From Arthrobacter sp. 18067 (GTDB taxonomy: Bacteria > Actinomycetota > Actinomycetes > Actinomycetales > Micrococcaceae), in the NCBI RefSeq assembly GCF_902706295.1, contig NZ_CACSJJ010000009.1, positions 62,001-126,000 of the forward strand: DNA of 64,000 nt. The letters are read 5' to 3'. Positions 43,913-52,358 of the stretch are shown piece by piece. Within the stretch, counting starts at the first letter, position 1; each line of letters opens with the position of its first letter. A model generated the notes under the pieces. The model was not told the DNA's origin. It worked only from the letters and a program-made list of their open reading frames with translations, and did no database searches. Made by a program: the position numbers and the translations under genes.

Positions 43913-43918
43913 TAGTCT
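43913..43918 (+). promoter_or_regulatory. -10 element, probable leaderless promoter of MFS gene
   Basis: TAGTCT, spacer TGCCGG (6 nt), GTG at 43925. Confidence 0.6.
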
Positions 43919-43924
43919 TGCCGG

Positions 43925-45154
43925 GTGAGTAAAGCAATCGCCTTGGGCAGCACAGAAACATGGGACGGGCATGCCAAGGGGTCGCGAGGCTACAGCCGGG
44001 TGCTCGCCGCTTTGGCGCTTGCGGGCGTTGCCACCTTTGCACAGCTGTATTCCACCCAGGCTGTCCTGCCCCTCATGGCCAGCGACCTCAACATCACAGC
44101 AGCCGAGGCCGCCCTTAGTATCTCCCTCGCCACCGTGGGTCTCGCCATCACAGTCCTGCCGTGGTCGTTCGTGGCCGACAGGATTGGGCGGGTACGTGCC
44201 ATGGCTATAGGCATCGCAGCCGCGACGCTCCTGGGGCTGCTGGTTCCGCTGGCCCCCACCGTGCCGCTGCTGCTGGGCATTCGAACCTTGGAAGGCATGG
44301 CCCTGGGCGGAATCCCAGCCATCGCCATCGCCTACCTCAATGAGGAAGTGACCAAGGTCCACACAGCCTTGGCGGCCGGGACGTACGTTGCCGGAACAAC
44401 CTTGGGCGGGCTGGCCGGACGCCTGGTGGCCGGCCCAGTAGGCGAGCTCTGGGGCTGGCGGGCAGCAGCCTTGGCTGTCTCCCTGCTGGCCACCGTGTCC
44501 GCAGTCCTGTTCCTGGTCCTCGTTCCCAAGCAACGGCGTTTCAGCCCAGCCCCGGCAACGGGATTCCGCGGCGCCTTCCGTACCCTGAAAGGACACTCGA
44601 GCAATCCCAAGCTGGTATCGCTGTATTTGCAGGCCTTCCTCCTCATGGGCGGCTTCGTGGCGGTGTACAACTACCTGGGCTTTCGTTTGCATGCGGAACC
44701 CTTCGGACTTCCCGCCACGGTTGTCAGCCTCATCTTCCTTGCCTACTTGTCCGGAACCGTCAGCTCACGCTGGGCTGCGGGGCTGACCACGAGGTTTGGC
44801 AGGCGCAACGTCCTGGTGGCCGGGATCGCCGTCATGTCCGCAGGCCTGGCGTTGACATTGGTGGAGAACCTGGCAGCCACCCTGGCCGGGCTTGTTATCT
44901 TCACAGGCGGCTTCTTTGCAGCCCACAGTGTGGGTTCGGGCTGGACCGGAGCAATCGCTACTACGGGCCGTGCACAGGCAGCGTCCCTGTACAACCTGTC
45001 CTACTACCTGGGTTCGAGCCTTATTGGCTGGGCCGGCGGCTTGGCGTTCCAGGCGTTTGGCTGGCCTGCGTTGGCTTTGAGCGTCATCGTCCTCTCATGC
45101 ACGACGGCGGCCGTCACCTTGATAGTGCACCGAAGGCCCCAACACCTCGGCTGA
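43925..45154 (+). CDS. MFS transporter, YnfM-like
   Basis: The 409-residue protein has about 12 membrane helices. The loop 2-3 motif reads FVADRIGRVRAM, and LEGMALGGIPAIAIAYLNEEV resembles the YnfM group of drug/aromatic exporters. The substrate is unknown. GTG 43925 is six bases after the -10 element. It is controlled most likely by the divergent LysR protein. The gene ends 31 nt before the next gene, which has its own promoter. Confidence 0.9.
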   Translation: MSKAIALGSTETWDGHAKGSRGYSRVLAALALAGVATFAQLYSTQAVLPLMASDLNITAAEAALSISLATVGLAITVLPWSFVADRIGRVRAMAIGIAAATLLGLLVPLAPTVPLLLGIRTLEGMALGGIPAIAIAYLNEEVTKVHTALAAGTYVAGTTLGGLAGRLVAGPVGELWGWRAAALAVSLLATVSAVLFLVLVPKQRRFSPAPATGFRGAFRTLKGHSSNPKLVSLYLQAFLLMGGFVAVYNYLGFRLHAEPFGLPATVVSLIFLAYLSGTVSSRWAAGLTTRFGRRNVLVAGIAVMSAGLALTLVENLAATLAGLVIFTGGFFAAHSVGSGWTGAIATTGRAQAASLYNLSYYLGSSLIGWAGGLAFQAFGWPALALSVIVLSCTTAAVTLIVHRRPQHLG

Positions 45155-45172
45155 TTTCAACGGACCTGCCCC

Positions 45173-45178
45173 TACAAT
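45173..45178 (+). promoter_or_regulatory. -10 element, probable leaderless promoter of TMEM175-like gene
   Basis: TACAAT, 7-nt spacer, ATG at 45186; the best -10 match in this part of the window. Confidence 0.6.
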
Positions 45179-45185
45179 CAGAGGC

Positions 45186-45827
45186 ATGACACAGGTCACG
45201 AAACCCCGGGAACTGTCGTCACCGGAGCGTTTGCAGGCGTTTACGGATGCCGTGGTGGCGATTGCTTTGACGTTGTTGATCCTTCCGCTGATGGAGAGCG
45301 TGGGTGAGCTGGCGGACCACGATGGCACGACGGCCGAATGGTTGTCCGAGGAGCAGTACGCCTTACTCGGCTTCGTCCTTAGCTTTGTCCTTATTGCCGT
45401 GTTCTGGATGCACCACCACCGGCTCTTCAAGAAAGTCCGGCACGTCGACTCCGGACTGTTGTGGTTGACGGTTGCTTGGATGTTTACGATCGTGGTGATG
45501 CCCGTAGCTACATCACTGTCCACCCAGATGAAGTCCGACTGGGCCCAGCCCCTTGTCTACATCGGAACGCTGTTCGCTACCAGCCTCATGCTCCTTCTGG
45601 CGCGCGTCTATCTGCGGTCCCACCCGGATCTGCACGACATGGATGCCGCTGAAATGACGTCAGGGATCCGGGCAGGCGCCATCGTTTCCGGGCTCTTCCT
45701 TGCGGCTCTTGTCATTGCCCTGGCCCTTCCGAACGCCGGCAACCTTCCCCTGTTGCTGATGCTTCTCAGCGAACCCCTCCAACGCCTGGCCAACCGACGA
45801 GACCGGCGGACCCTCCCTCAACGATAG
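45186..45827 (+). CDS. TMEM175 family (DUF1211) potassium channel-like protein
   Basis: The 213-residue protein has six hydrophobic helices. The first holds RLQAFTDAVVAIALTLLILP, the FSD-like filter helix of bacterial TMEM175 channels, here with Thr in place of Ser. Bacterial members form tetrameric potassium-permeable channels. The loop after helix 2 has MHHHRLFK, a family feature. Function is inferred from the family. Confidence 0.88.
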   Translation: MTQVTKPRELSSPERLQAFTDAVVAIALTLLILPLMESVGELADHDGTTAEWLSEEQYALLGFVLSFVLIAVFWMHHHRLFKKVRHVDSGLLWLTVAWMFTIVVMPVATSLSTQMKSDWAQPLVYIGTLFATSLMLLLARVYLRSHPDLHDMDAAEMTSGIRAGAIVSGLFLAALVIALALPNAGNLPLLLMLLSEPLQRLANRRDRRTLPQR

Positions 45828-45881
45828 TCACCTGAAGAATTCACCGATTAGGATGGATGAAAGGCAATTTCAGGAGGATCC

Positions 45882-46388
45882 GTGAGCAACCCCACGAAGA
45901 ATGTTCGGTCAAGCACCGGCAGCGCAGAGCCGCTGGACGCGATCGATGAACGAATCCTCGCAGCGTTGGTGGACGACGCCCGTATCTCCAACAAGCAGTT
46001 GGCGGAGCTGGTGGGTATCGCCCCTTCCACGGCCCTGATGCGGACCAGAGCGCTCTCCGAACGGGGAATCATCGAAGGCTTTGAAGCTGTCTTGAGCCTG
46101 CCGGCCATCGGCCGTTCGGTACAGGCCCTCATCGCCGTCCGCCTTCGTGCCCACGACCGCGACCAGATCGACCGCTTTACTGCCCGCGTCCCCAAGCTGC
46201 CTGCGGTCATCTCCACTTTCCACACCACCGGCTCCGTGGACTACCTCCTCCACATTGCGGTAGCCAACACCGACGACCTCCGCAACTGGCTCCTGGACAA
46301 CCTCGCCACGGACCCTGTGGTCGGACACACGGAAACCACCATGGTCTTCCAGCACATTCCCGGCAACCGTGGACCTCTGCCCGAATAA
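45882..46388 (+). CDS. Lrp/AsnC family transcriptional regulator
   Basis: The 168-residue protein has an N-terminal helix-turn-helix (about residues 18-65, NKQLAELVGIAPSTALMRTR) and a RAM effector domain (about 78-150) with STFHTTGSVDYLLHIAV. GTG 45882 has a full AGGAGG site with 7-nt spacing. It converges with an MFS gene (8 nt between stops). A second Lrp protein sits on the other side of that MFS gene. Confidence 0.92.
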   Translation: MSNPTKNVRSSTGSAEPLDAIDERILAALVDDARISNKQLAELVGIAPSTALMRTRALSERGIIEGFEAVLSLPAIGRSVQALIAVRLRAHDRDQIDRFTARVPKLPAVISTFHTTGSVDYLLHIAVANTDDLRNWLLDNLATDPVVGHTETTMVFQHIPGNRGPLPE

Positions 46389-46396
46389 GGCCGGAT

Positions 46397-47632
46397 TCAG
46401 GAACGCAATACGCTCCGGAGTGAGACGGCCGCAAGGGTCAGCGCGGCCACGCCGCACAGAACAGTGAAACCCACGACGGCGGCCTGCAGGCCGAGTGCCG
46501 AGACAGCAAGTCCCAGTCCGATCACCGGAACGGCGCTTCCCAAGTAGGTGATGACGTAGACGGTGCTGATGACCTGTGCGTGGCGCGCGGCCTCAACCCT
46601 GCCGGCAACTTCATTGAAGACTTTCCGGAATGCAAGGCCCTGGCCCACGCCCGCGGTGATGCTTGCAGCCACCAGCAGCCAAGGGCTTGACCATGCGGCC
46701 GCTGCTCCGATGAGAACCACGGAGCAGCCCAGAACCACCAACGCCAGGGGAACAACAAAGCGTCCGCGTGTGCCCAACAGCTGGCTCAGCGCGGAGGCAC
46801 CCAAAGTGACCCCTGCAAGCAAGCCAATGAGGGGCCTCGAATCGGCGTGCACCACGCTGGCGAAGTAGCCCGGCGCCAAGGACAGGCAGAAGCCGAAGAC
46901 TGCGAAGCTCAGGAATCCCGTGGCCGCTGCCATCCAGAATGCTCCACGGGCGTCACGCGAGATGGACGGCCTCCGCGGGGCGAGGACTTTCAGGGGCTTC
47001 GGTCCTGCCGCGGGTGCAATGGCTGGCCGTGCTTTCAAAAGCCACAAGGGAACCAGCGCTGCAAGCAACACTGCCGAGTGAATGTAATAGGGAGTGCGCG
47101 TGGAGTCCGGCAAGAGTGACAAGAGGCCACCTATTGCGGGGCCTGCGGCCACGCCTCCGGCAGAGGACAGAAGGGTAAAGCGGGAGGCCCAGTCGGGGCG
47201 TTGGGGCAGCAATTCACGCAGGGCTGCGGCGCTGGCTCCTGTTGCAAGTCCAACTGCTACTCCTTGGAACGCCCGGCCCAAGGACAATGACACCAGGGTG
47301 TCCGCATTGGCGAAAATCACTCCGCCCACCAATCCAACCAGGACCGCCAGCACCAGCGCCGCGCGGCGTCCGATGTGGTCTGACCAGTGGCCTGCCACCA
47401 TGAGGACTCCTACCAGGGCAAGCACGTAGCTTGAGAAGGCTACCGTCACGTCAAGCGAGGACAGGCCAAGCCTGGACTGGAGGAGAGGGTACAAGGGCGT
47501 GGCCAGGTTGGCGCCAACCAGGAGCGTAAAGATCACAACCCCGGTCAGGACCAGCCGGGCGGTGGTGGAGGCATCCCATCCCCAGCGTTCGGCGGTGGCC
47601 GGACGCATGCGGAGTTCGCTCAAGACAGTCAT
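46397..47632 (-). CDS. MFS transporter
   Basis: The 411-residue protein has about 12 helices, with the loop 2-3 motif WSDHIGRRAALV and an N-terminus of about 25 cytoplasmic residues. ATG 47632 has AAGG with a 7-nt spacer; ATG 47638 is too close to that site, and the frame to 47743 reads into the promoter. It is divergent from an Lrp/AsnC gene, so amino acid or related export is a reasonable guess. The substrate is unknown. Confidence 0.88.
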   Translation of the reverse strand: MTVLSELRMRPATAERWGWDASTTARLVLTGVVIFTLLVGANLATPLYPLLQSRLGLSSLDVTVAFSSYVLALVGVLMVAGHWSDHIGRRAALVLAVLVGLVGGVIFANADTLVSLSLGRAFQGVAVGLATGASAAALRELLPQRPDWASRFTLLSSAGGVAAGPAIGGLLSLLPDSTRTPYYIHSAVLLAALVPLWLLKARPAIAPAAGPKPLKVLAPRRPSISRDARGAFWMAAATGFLSFAVFGFCLSLAPGYFASVVHADSRPLIGLLAGVTLGASALSQLLGTRGRFVVPLALVVLGCSVVLIGAAAAWSSPWLLVAASITAGVGQGLAFRKVFNEVAGRVEAARHAQVISTVYVITYLGSAVPVIGLGLAVSALGLQAAVVGFTVLCGVAALTLAAVSLRSVLRS

Positions 47633-47704
47633 TTCCATGCCTTCGGGCTCGTTCGCCGGCTGTGGTTTTCCTTGTGGGAAGTGCAATCCGACTAAGTATT
47701 GATG

Positions 47705-47766
47705 GCAATAGAATGCAATAGCGCTGATCTCAAAGAGCTGCAAAAGTGCAAGGATTGAGCAAAATA
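47705..47766. promoter_or_regulatory. GCAA-repeat block between MFS and Lrp genes
   Basis: GCAATA occurs at 47705-47710 and 47715-47720, and GCAA-type repeats follow at 47740, 47748 and 47759. The block is AT-rich, lies between divergent genes and is a candidate binding region for the adjacent Lrp protein. Confidence 0.45.
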
Positions 47767-47786
47767 ATCAAAGTAGTACGAGCCAA

Positions 47787-48320
47787 GTGAGCTGGAGTGA
47801 CCATTTGAACACCCTTGACCCCATGGACCTGAAGATCCTTCTTGAACTCATCAGGGATCCCCGCATCCAGATCGCTGAGTTGAGCGACGCCCTGGGCATA
47901 GCCCGCAATACGGCCCAGAGCCGGGTGAAGCGCCTCCTTCGGACCGGAGTGCTGCAGGCTGCAGGCCGGGAAGTTGACCTCGAAAAGGTGGGGTACGACG
48001 TCGTGGCCTTTGTCACGATTGAAGTCACCCACCGGGAACTCGACGGCGTCATTGGCGCCTTGCGTCTGATCCCCCAAGTCCTGGAAGTCCACGAGATATC
48101 AGGCCGCGGCGATCTGTGGTGCCGGGTGGTCGCAACGGACACACACAACCTGCAGTCGGCGTTGCGCTCGGTGCTGCGCACCAAGGGTGTCATCCGAACG
48201 GAAACCGTCCTGGCCCTGCATACGCATATCCCGTACCGCACTGAGCCGCTTATCGAACGGATGTCTGCAGCACCAACACGCCCAAGGCAGGAGAGCCAGA
48301 GCACCGGCCCCCAGGCCTGA
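47787..48320 (+). CDS. Lrp/AsnC family transcriptional regulator
   Basis: The 177-residue protein has a helix-turn-helix with AELSDALGIARNTAQSRVKR and a RAM domain with EVHEISGRGDLWCRVVA. GTG 47787 is seven bases after TAGTAC, an imperfect -10. It is divergent from the MFS gene and likely regulates it. Its upstream region holds the GCAA repeats. Confidence 0.9.
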   Translation: MSWSDHLNTLDPMDLKILLELIRDPRIQIAELSDALGIARNTAQSRVKRLLRTGVLQAAGREVDLEKVGYDVVAFVTIEVTHRELDGVIGALRLIPQVLEVHEISGRGDLWCRVVATDTHNLQSALRSVLRTKGVIRTETVLALHTHIPYRTEPLIERMSAAPTRPRQESQSTGPQA

Positions 48321-48326
48321 ACGGAC

Positions 48327-48332
48327 TAGGAT
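48327..48332 (+). promoter_or_regulatory. -10 element, probable leaderless promoter of DUF1761 gene
   Basis: TAGGAT, 7-nt spacer, ATG at 48340. It rejects the longer in-frame start at 48187 inside the Lrp gene. Confidence 0.55.
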
Positions 48333-48339
48333 TTCAGGC

Positions 48340-48765
48340 ATGGATTGGCTCTCACACATCTCCCAGATCAACTGGCTCGCTGTTCTTCTGGCCTTCGTTT
48401 CAAGCATGGTCATTGGGTTCGTCTGGTACATGCCGGCCGTCCTTGGCCGCAGGTGGATGCAGGCGATCGGCAAGACCGAAGACGACCTCAAAAACATCGA
48501 AGGTGGCGCCGGCATCTGGGTTCCCATGATGGTGGCCGCGGCCTTGACCAGCATTCTCCTGGCTGTGCTTATCAGCGCGCTGGAGCTCAACACTTTCTGG
48601 GCCGGCGGTTTCTTCGCGCTGATCGCAGCCTTGGTATTCCGCGCCGGCGGCCATGTCATTCACAACGGCTTCGCCGGGCGCCCCTCCGCAGTGACCGTGA
48701 TCGATTCCGGCCACGACCTCGTGGCCATGACCGTTGCGGGCGCCATCATCGGAGCCATGCAGTAG
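48340..48765 (+). CDS. DUF1761 family membrane protein
   Basis: The 141-residue protein has four hydrophobic helices. It opens INWLAVLLAFVSSMVIGFVW and has YMPAVLGRRWMQAIGK after the first helix, a DUF1761 feature. The third region has FRAGGHVIHNGFAGRP. The function is unknown. It starts at ATG 48340 after the leaderless promoter and ends 10 nt before the corA start. Confidence 0.82.
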   Translation: MDWLSHISQINWLAVLLAFVSSMVIGFVWYMPAVLGRRWMQAIGKTEDDLKNIEGGAGIWVPMMVAAALTSILLAVLISALELNTFWAGGFFALIAALVFRAGGHVIHNGFAGRPSAVTVIDSGHDLVAMTVAGAIIGAMQ

Positions 48766-48768
48766 CGT
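48763..48768 (+). promoter_or_regulatory. -10 element of corA, overlapping the DUF1761 stop codon
   Basis: TAGCGT, spacer TCACCCA (7 nt), GTG at 48776. The TAG of the hexamer is the stop codon of the preceding gene. Confidence 0.5.
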
Positions 48769-48775
48769 TCACCCA

Positions 48776-49771
48776 GTGACCATCATCGACAACGCCGTAT
48801 ATGTAGACGGTGTCCGCACAGCCACCCCGCACAGCCTCGAGCAAACATTCGAAACATTGGCGGAACACGGTGGCATGGCCTGGATCGGCCTGTATCGGCC
48901 CACGAAGGACGAGATGGCCGCCGTCGCCCAGGAATTCGACCTCCACGAGCTCGCCGTTGAGGACGCTGTTTCTGCACACCAGCGGCCCAAGCTCGAACGG
49001 TACGACCACAACCTGTTCACTGTTCTCCGCCCGGCCAGATACCTCGACGAAACCGAGACAGTGGAGTTCGGCGAACTTCACATCTTCACCGGACCAAACT
49101 TCGTCGTGACGATTCGGCATGCTGAAACCGGTGGAGTCGCCCGGGTCCGCCACCGGCTTGAGACGCGTCCGGACCTGCTCTGCCATGGACCTGAAGCCGT
49201 GCTCTACGCCCTCCTGGACCAAGTAGTGGACGACTACGCGCCTGTGGTGGCAGGTCTTGAGAACGACATCGACGAAATCGAAGACCAGCTTTTCAGCGGC
49301 GATAGCACGGTGTCGCGTCGCATCTACGAGCTCGCCCGCGAAGTGATCCAGTTCCAGCGGGCCATCCAGCCGCTCCCGGACATGATGGCGCTGCTGGAAA
49401 AGGGCTTCGAAAAGTATGGCGTGGACATCGAGCTGCAGCGTTCCCTCCGCGACGTCGAGGATCACGTTCAGCGCGTCATCTCGCGGGTGAACTCGTTCAG
49501 GGATCTGTTGCAGAACGCCCTCACTTTGGACGGCACGCTGACCGCGAACCGACAGAACGAAGCCAGCGCCGCGCAGAACGAACAGGTCAAGAAGATCTCC
49601 TCCTGGGCTGCCATCCTCTTTGCGCCTTCCTTCGTGGCAGGCGTGTACGGCATGAACTTCGACCATATGCCCGAGCTGCATTGGGACTTCGGCTATCCTC
49701 TGGCGGTGGGACTCATGGTCGGTGCCGCACTGCTCATGTACGCCATCTTCAAGCGCAAAGGCTGGCTGTGA
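48776..49771 (+). CDS. corA: Magnesium/cobalt transporter CorA
   Basis: The 331-residue protein has the large cytoplasmic N-terminal domain, a long helix, and two C-terminal membrane helices with the GMN signature in VYGMNFDHMPEL. The pentameric channel takes up Mg and other divalent cations. GTG 48776 follows the leaderless promoter; ATG 48734 lies inside DUF1761 and is not family-like. Its stop overlaps the zapE GTG (GTGA). Confidence 0.94.
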   Translation: MTIIDNAVYVDGVRTATPHSLEQTFETLAEHGGMAWIGLYRPTKDEMAAVAQEFDLHELAVEDAVSAHQRPKLERYDHNLFTVLRPARYLDETETVEFGELHIFTGPNFVVTIRHAETGGVARVRHRLETRPDLLCHGPEAVLYALLDQVVDDYAPVVAGLENDIDEIEDQLFSGDSTVSRRIYELAREVIQFQRAIQPLPDMMALLEKGFEKYGVDIELQRSLRDVEDHVQRVISRVNSFRDLLQNALTLDGTLTANRQNEASAAQNEQVKKISSWAAILFAPSFVAGVYGMNFDHMPELHWDFGYPLAVGLMVGAALLMYAIFKRKGWL

Positions 49772-50919
49772 CGCCTCTCTTGAGGCCTGCTCCGCGGACA
49801 GCGCGGGACATCGCCGGGACTTTGGTGGCGGCCATGGAGCACGACGCCGGGCGGTCGGGTTTCGAGCTTGAGCCCAGCCAACGGAAAGCAGCTGAGCGCT
49901 TGGCGGCCTTCGCCACCCAAGTGACCGGCCGCCGTCGTGCACTCTCAAAGAGGGCGCCTCGAAGCCTGTACCTCCACGGACCGGTGGGCCGCGGAAAGAC
50001 CTGGCTGATGGATAGCTTCTACGGACGGCTGGAGGCACGGAAGAGGCGTGTCCATTTCCACGACTTCTTCCGCACGCTCCACTCTGGAACACACAGCTTC
50101 GAAGCCGGCAACGGAACGGCCATCCAGCAGTCGGTGGACTCTCTGCTGGATGACATCGATGTGCTCTTCTTCGATGAATTCCACGTCCATGACGTCGGCG
50201 ATGGCATGTTCATTGCCCGGTTGTTGCGGTCCGCAGCCCAGCGCCGGATCCCCCTGGTGGTGACCTCGAACTACGCCCCGGACGACCTCCTGCCCAATCC
50301 CCTCTGGCATGACCACTTCCTACCCACCATCGAAGCCATCAAGGAGATGATGGACATCGTGGAGATCAATGGTGCCTCGGATTTCCGCCGCTTTCCCGCC
50401 GCCGGATCCGGTCCGGCCACAGGATTTGAGGCGTTCCGCGCCGGTCGCATCATCTCCCCCGGCACATCCCGGCAGCTGGGGCGCCTTGGCCTCTTCCGGC
50501 CCCAGCCCTCCCAAAGCCGCATCCTGAGCCCCACCACCCAGCCAGTACTTGTCAAAAACTCAGACGCCGACTTGCTCTGGGTCGGTTTTGAGGAGCTTTG
50601 CGGCGGGCTGACGTCAACATCGGACTTCCTGGTATTGGCCGATACGTACAAGACGTGGGTCATTGACGACGTTCCTTCGCCGGAAGATGATGATTCGGCA
50701 TCCGCACCCGCATGGCAGCGGTTCAGCAATGTGGTGGATGTTCTCCACGACCAGGACATCACGCTGTTACTGGTCGGTGCGGGGCCTCTGAACTGGGATA
50801 TCGATGCGCCGGGCCGCGTCCTGCCCGTTGACTTGGCACGTATTGCGAGCCGCTTGTCCCTGCTGGAACGTTCAGACCCCGATGATGCCGCGTCAATGGA
50901 AGAGGCCGCCGGAAGCTGA
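49768..50919 (+). CDS. zapE: Cell division ATPase ZapE (AFG1-like)
   Basis: The 383-residue P-loop ATPase has Walker A GPVGRGKT at 71-78 and Walker B DVLFFDEFHVHDV, followed by the AFG1 sensor region TSNYAPDDLLPNPLWHD. In E. coli ZapE acts at the division septum; the mitochondrial relative handles membrane proteins. GTG 49768 overlaps the corA stop by 4 nt, so translation is coupled. The final codons form the left arm of a terminator, with the TGA stop in the loop. Confidence 0.93.
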   Translation: MTPLLRPAPRTARDIAGTLVAAMEHDAGRSGFELEPSQRKAAERLAAFATQVTGRRRALSKRAPRSLYLHGPVGRGKTWLMDSFYGRLEARKRRVHFHDFFRTLHSGTHSFEAGNGTAIQQSVDSLLDDIDVLFFDEFHVHDVGDGMFIARLLRSAAQRRIPLVVTSNYAPDDLLPNPLWHDHFLPTIEAIKEMMDIVEINGASDFRRFPAAGSGPATGFEAFRAGRIISPGTSRQLGRLGLFRPQPSQSRILSPTTQPVLVKNSDADLLWVGFEELCGGLTSTSDFLVLADTYKTWVIDDVPSPEDDDSASAPAWQRFSNVVDVLHDQDITLLLVGAGPLNWDIDAPGRVLPVDLARIASRLSLLERSDPDDAASMEEAAGS

Positions 50920-50935
50920 GCTTCCGGCGGCCTCT
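50901..50935 (+). terminator. Terminator hairpin whose loop is the zapE stop codon
   Basis: AGAGGCCGCCGGAAGC (50901-50916) pairs perfectly with GCTTCCGGCGGCCTCT (50920-50935). The 3-nt loop is TGA, the zapE stop. A ctct-rich run follows. It also faces the convergent ferritin gene. Confidence 0.85.
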
Positions 50936-50961
50936 CTGAAAACGTGGGCTGGGGTGGACGG

Positions 50962-51492
50962 CTAGATAACGCCGCCGGCCGCGGACGGAGCACTGGCATC
51001 GTTTCCGCCATCGCCTACAGTCTCGCGGGCGACATAGTTCTCGATGTCGAAGAGGTTCTCGGCACGCTCGGTGATGTTCAGCAGGGTGGTCATGGACGCG
51101 ACCTCTTCAACCTGCTCCTTCAGGAACCAGAGCATGAACTGCTCGCCCAAGGCATCTCCCTCGGCGCGGGCAACGCGGAACATCTCCTCGATGTTTCGAG
51201 TGACTTCCTTTTCCTGTTCCAAGGCCAACGCGATGGGTTCCTTGGCGTTGGTGAAGTTGTTGCGCACCGGGGCGATACCGGGGATCTCAACGTGCACGTT
51301 GCGGTCCAGCATGTACTGGACCATCATCATGGCGTGGTTGCGCTCCTCAAGGGATTGACGGTAGAAGTGCCGGGCCAGCTGCGGCAAGTCCTCGCCGTCA
51401 AAGTACACAGCTACTGCGATGTATTGCTGGGAGGCCGCAAACTCATTGGCGACCTGGGCGGACAACAAATCATTGAAAGTCTTCTTAGCCAT
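50962..51492 (-). CDS. Ferritin
   Basis: The 176-residue four-helix protein stores iron. The diiron ligands include Glu in NEFAASQQYIAVAVYF and EERNHA, and a later EQVEEVASM. The length and sequence fit non-haem bacterial ferritins. ATG 51492 is six bases after TAGGAT. It converges with zapE. Confidence 0.93.
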   Translation of the reverse strand: MAKKTFNDLLSAQVANEFAASQQYIAVAVYFDGEDLPQLARHFYRQSLEERNHAMMMVQYMLDRNVHVEIPGIAPVRNNFTNAKEPIALALEQEKEVTRNIEEMFRVARAEGDALGEQFMLWFLKEQVEEVASMTTLLNITERAENLFDIENYVARETVGDGGNDASAPSAAGGVI

Positions 51493-51498
51493 GGCTCG

Positions 51499-51504
51499 AT
51501 CCTA
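51499..51504 (-). promoter_or_regulatory. -10 element, probable leaderless promoter of the ferritin gene
   Basis: TAGGAT on the minus strand, 6-nt spacer, ATG at 51492. Confidence 0.55.
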
Positions 51505-51546
51505 CAGGCGGGCAATGACACTTTTGAGGGTGAGGTTCGCCACAGC

Positions 51547-51918
51547 TCAAGGCACCAGAAGGCTGATACTTACGCCAGCCGCAGCGGCAAGCACGCTGAG
51601 TGCCATTGTGCCCAACCCATTGATGATTGCCAGGGCCGTGCGTCCGCTTTGAACAAGCCTGATGGTCTCCAGGCTTGCGGTGCTGAAGGTGGTGTAGCCG
51701 CCCAGGAAACCTGTACCGAGTACCAGCAGGAGGGATTCCGGCGCCTGGCCACGCATCACGAACCCTGCCAGTGCGCCCAGCAGCAGGGAGCCCGAAATGT
51801 TGATGGCAACGGTCCCCCAGGGGAATGCGGTGTTGAGGCGTGCCCGGATAAGTCCGTCCACCACAAACCGCACGGCCGCACCTACGCCGCCCGCCAAGGC
51901 AAGAAGGATGACCGTCAC
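51547..51918 (-). CDS. crcB: Fluoride channel subunit FluC (CrcB), second copy
   Basis: The 123-residue membrane protein has four helices with GGVGAAVRFVVDGLI, NISGSLLLGALAG and GFLGGYTTFSTASLETI, matching Fluc fluoride exporters. It overlaps the upstream fluC by 4 nt. Paired Fluc genes encode subunits of a dual-topology heterodimer in many Gram-positive bacteria. No fluoride riboswitch is recognisable upstream. Confidence 0.92.
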   Translation of the reverse strand: MTVILLALAGGVGAAVRFVVDGLIRARLNTAFPWGTVAINISGSLLLGALAGFVMRGQAPESLLLVLGTGFLGGYTTFSTASLETIRLVQSGRTALAIINGLGTMALSVLAAAAGVSISLLVP

Positions 51919-52358
51919 GATTGGCGTCCAGTAGCGCGCCTGTGATGCCGGGCCCCCAGCCAGATACCCGCAATGGTGGCACCAGCGCCGCCCAACAGGC
52001 TCGCGGCCAGATATCCCGCGGCAGCAGGAGCCGCTCCAGCGCTGAACAGGTGCACCGCATCCAAAGCCAGCGTGCTGTAGGTGGTGTATGCGCCAAGGAA
52101 CCCCGTACCCAGCCCGAGCCGCAGCACCCGGCGATTGCCGGCGTCGGGACCCCTGCGGGAGAGGCCCTCAAGCAAAGCGCCCAAGGCAAGTGCGCCCGAA
52201 AGGTTGATAACCAAGGTGGGAAGTGGCCATGCTCCCGGCGCGGGGATGACCAGCCCCAGGCCGTACCGTGCGAGAGCCCCCAGCACACCACCCGCTGCCA
52301 CGATGCCAATGAATCCCCAGTGGAGGTGGAGGGGGCTTTCGGCCTCAGTCGTCGTCAT
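51915..52358 (-). CDS. crcB: Fluoride channel subunit FluC (CrcB), first copy
   Basis: The 147-residue protein has four helices with GGVLGALARYGLG, NLSGALALGALLEG and GFLGAYTTYSTLALDAV. ATG 52358 lies 14 nt inside the end of the upstream universal stress protein gene; the longer frame to 52391 is less likely. It forms an operon with usp and the other fluC. Confidence 0.92.
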   Translation of the reverse strand: MTTTEAESPLHLHWGFIGIVAAGGVLGALARYGLGLVIPAPGAWPLPTLVINLSGALALGALLEGLSRRGPDAGNRRVLRLGLGTGFLGAYTTYSTLALDAVHLFSAGAAPAAAGYLAASLLGGAGATIAGIWLGARHHRRATGRQS

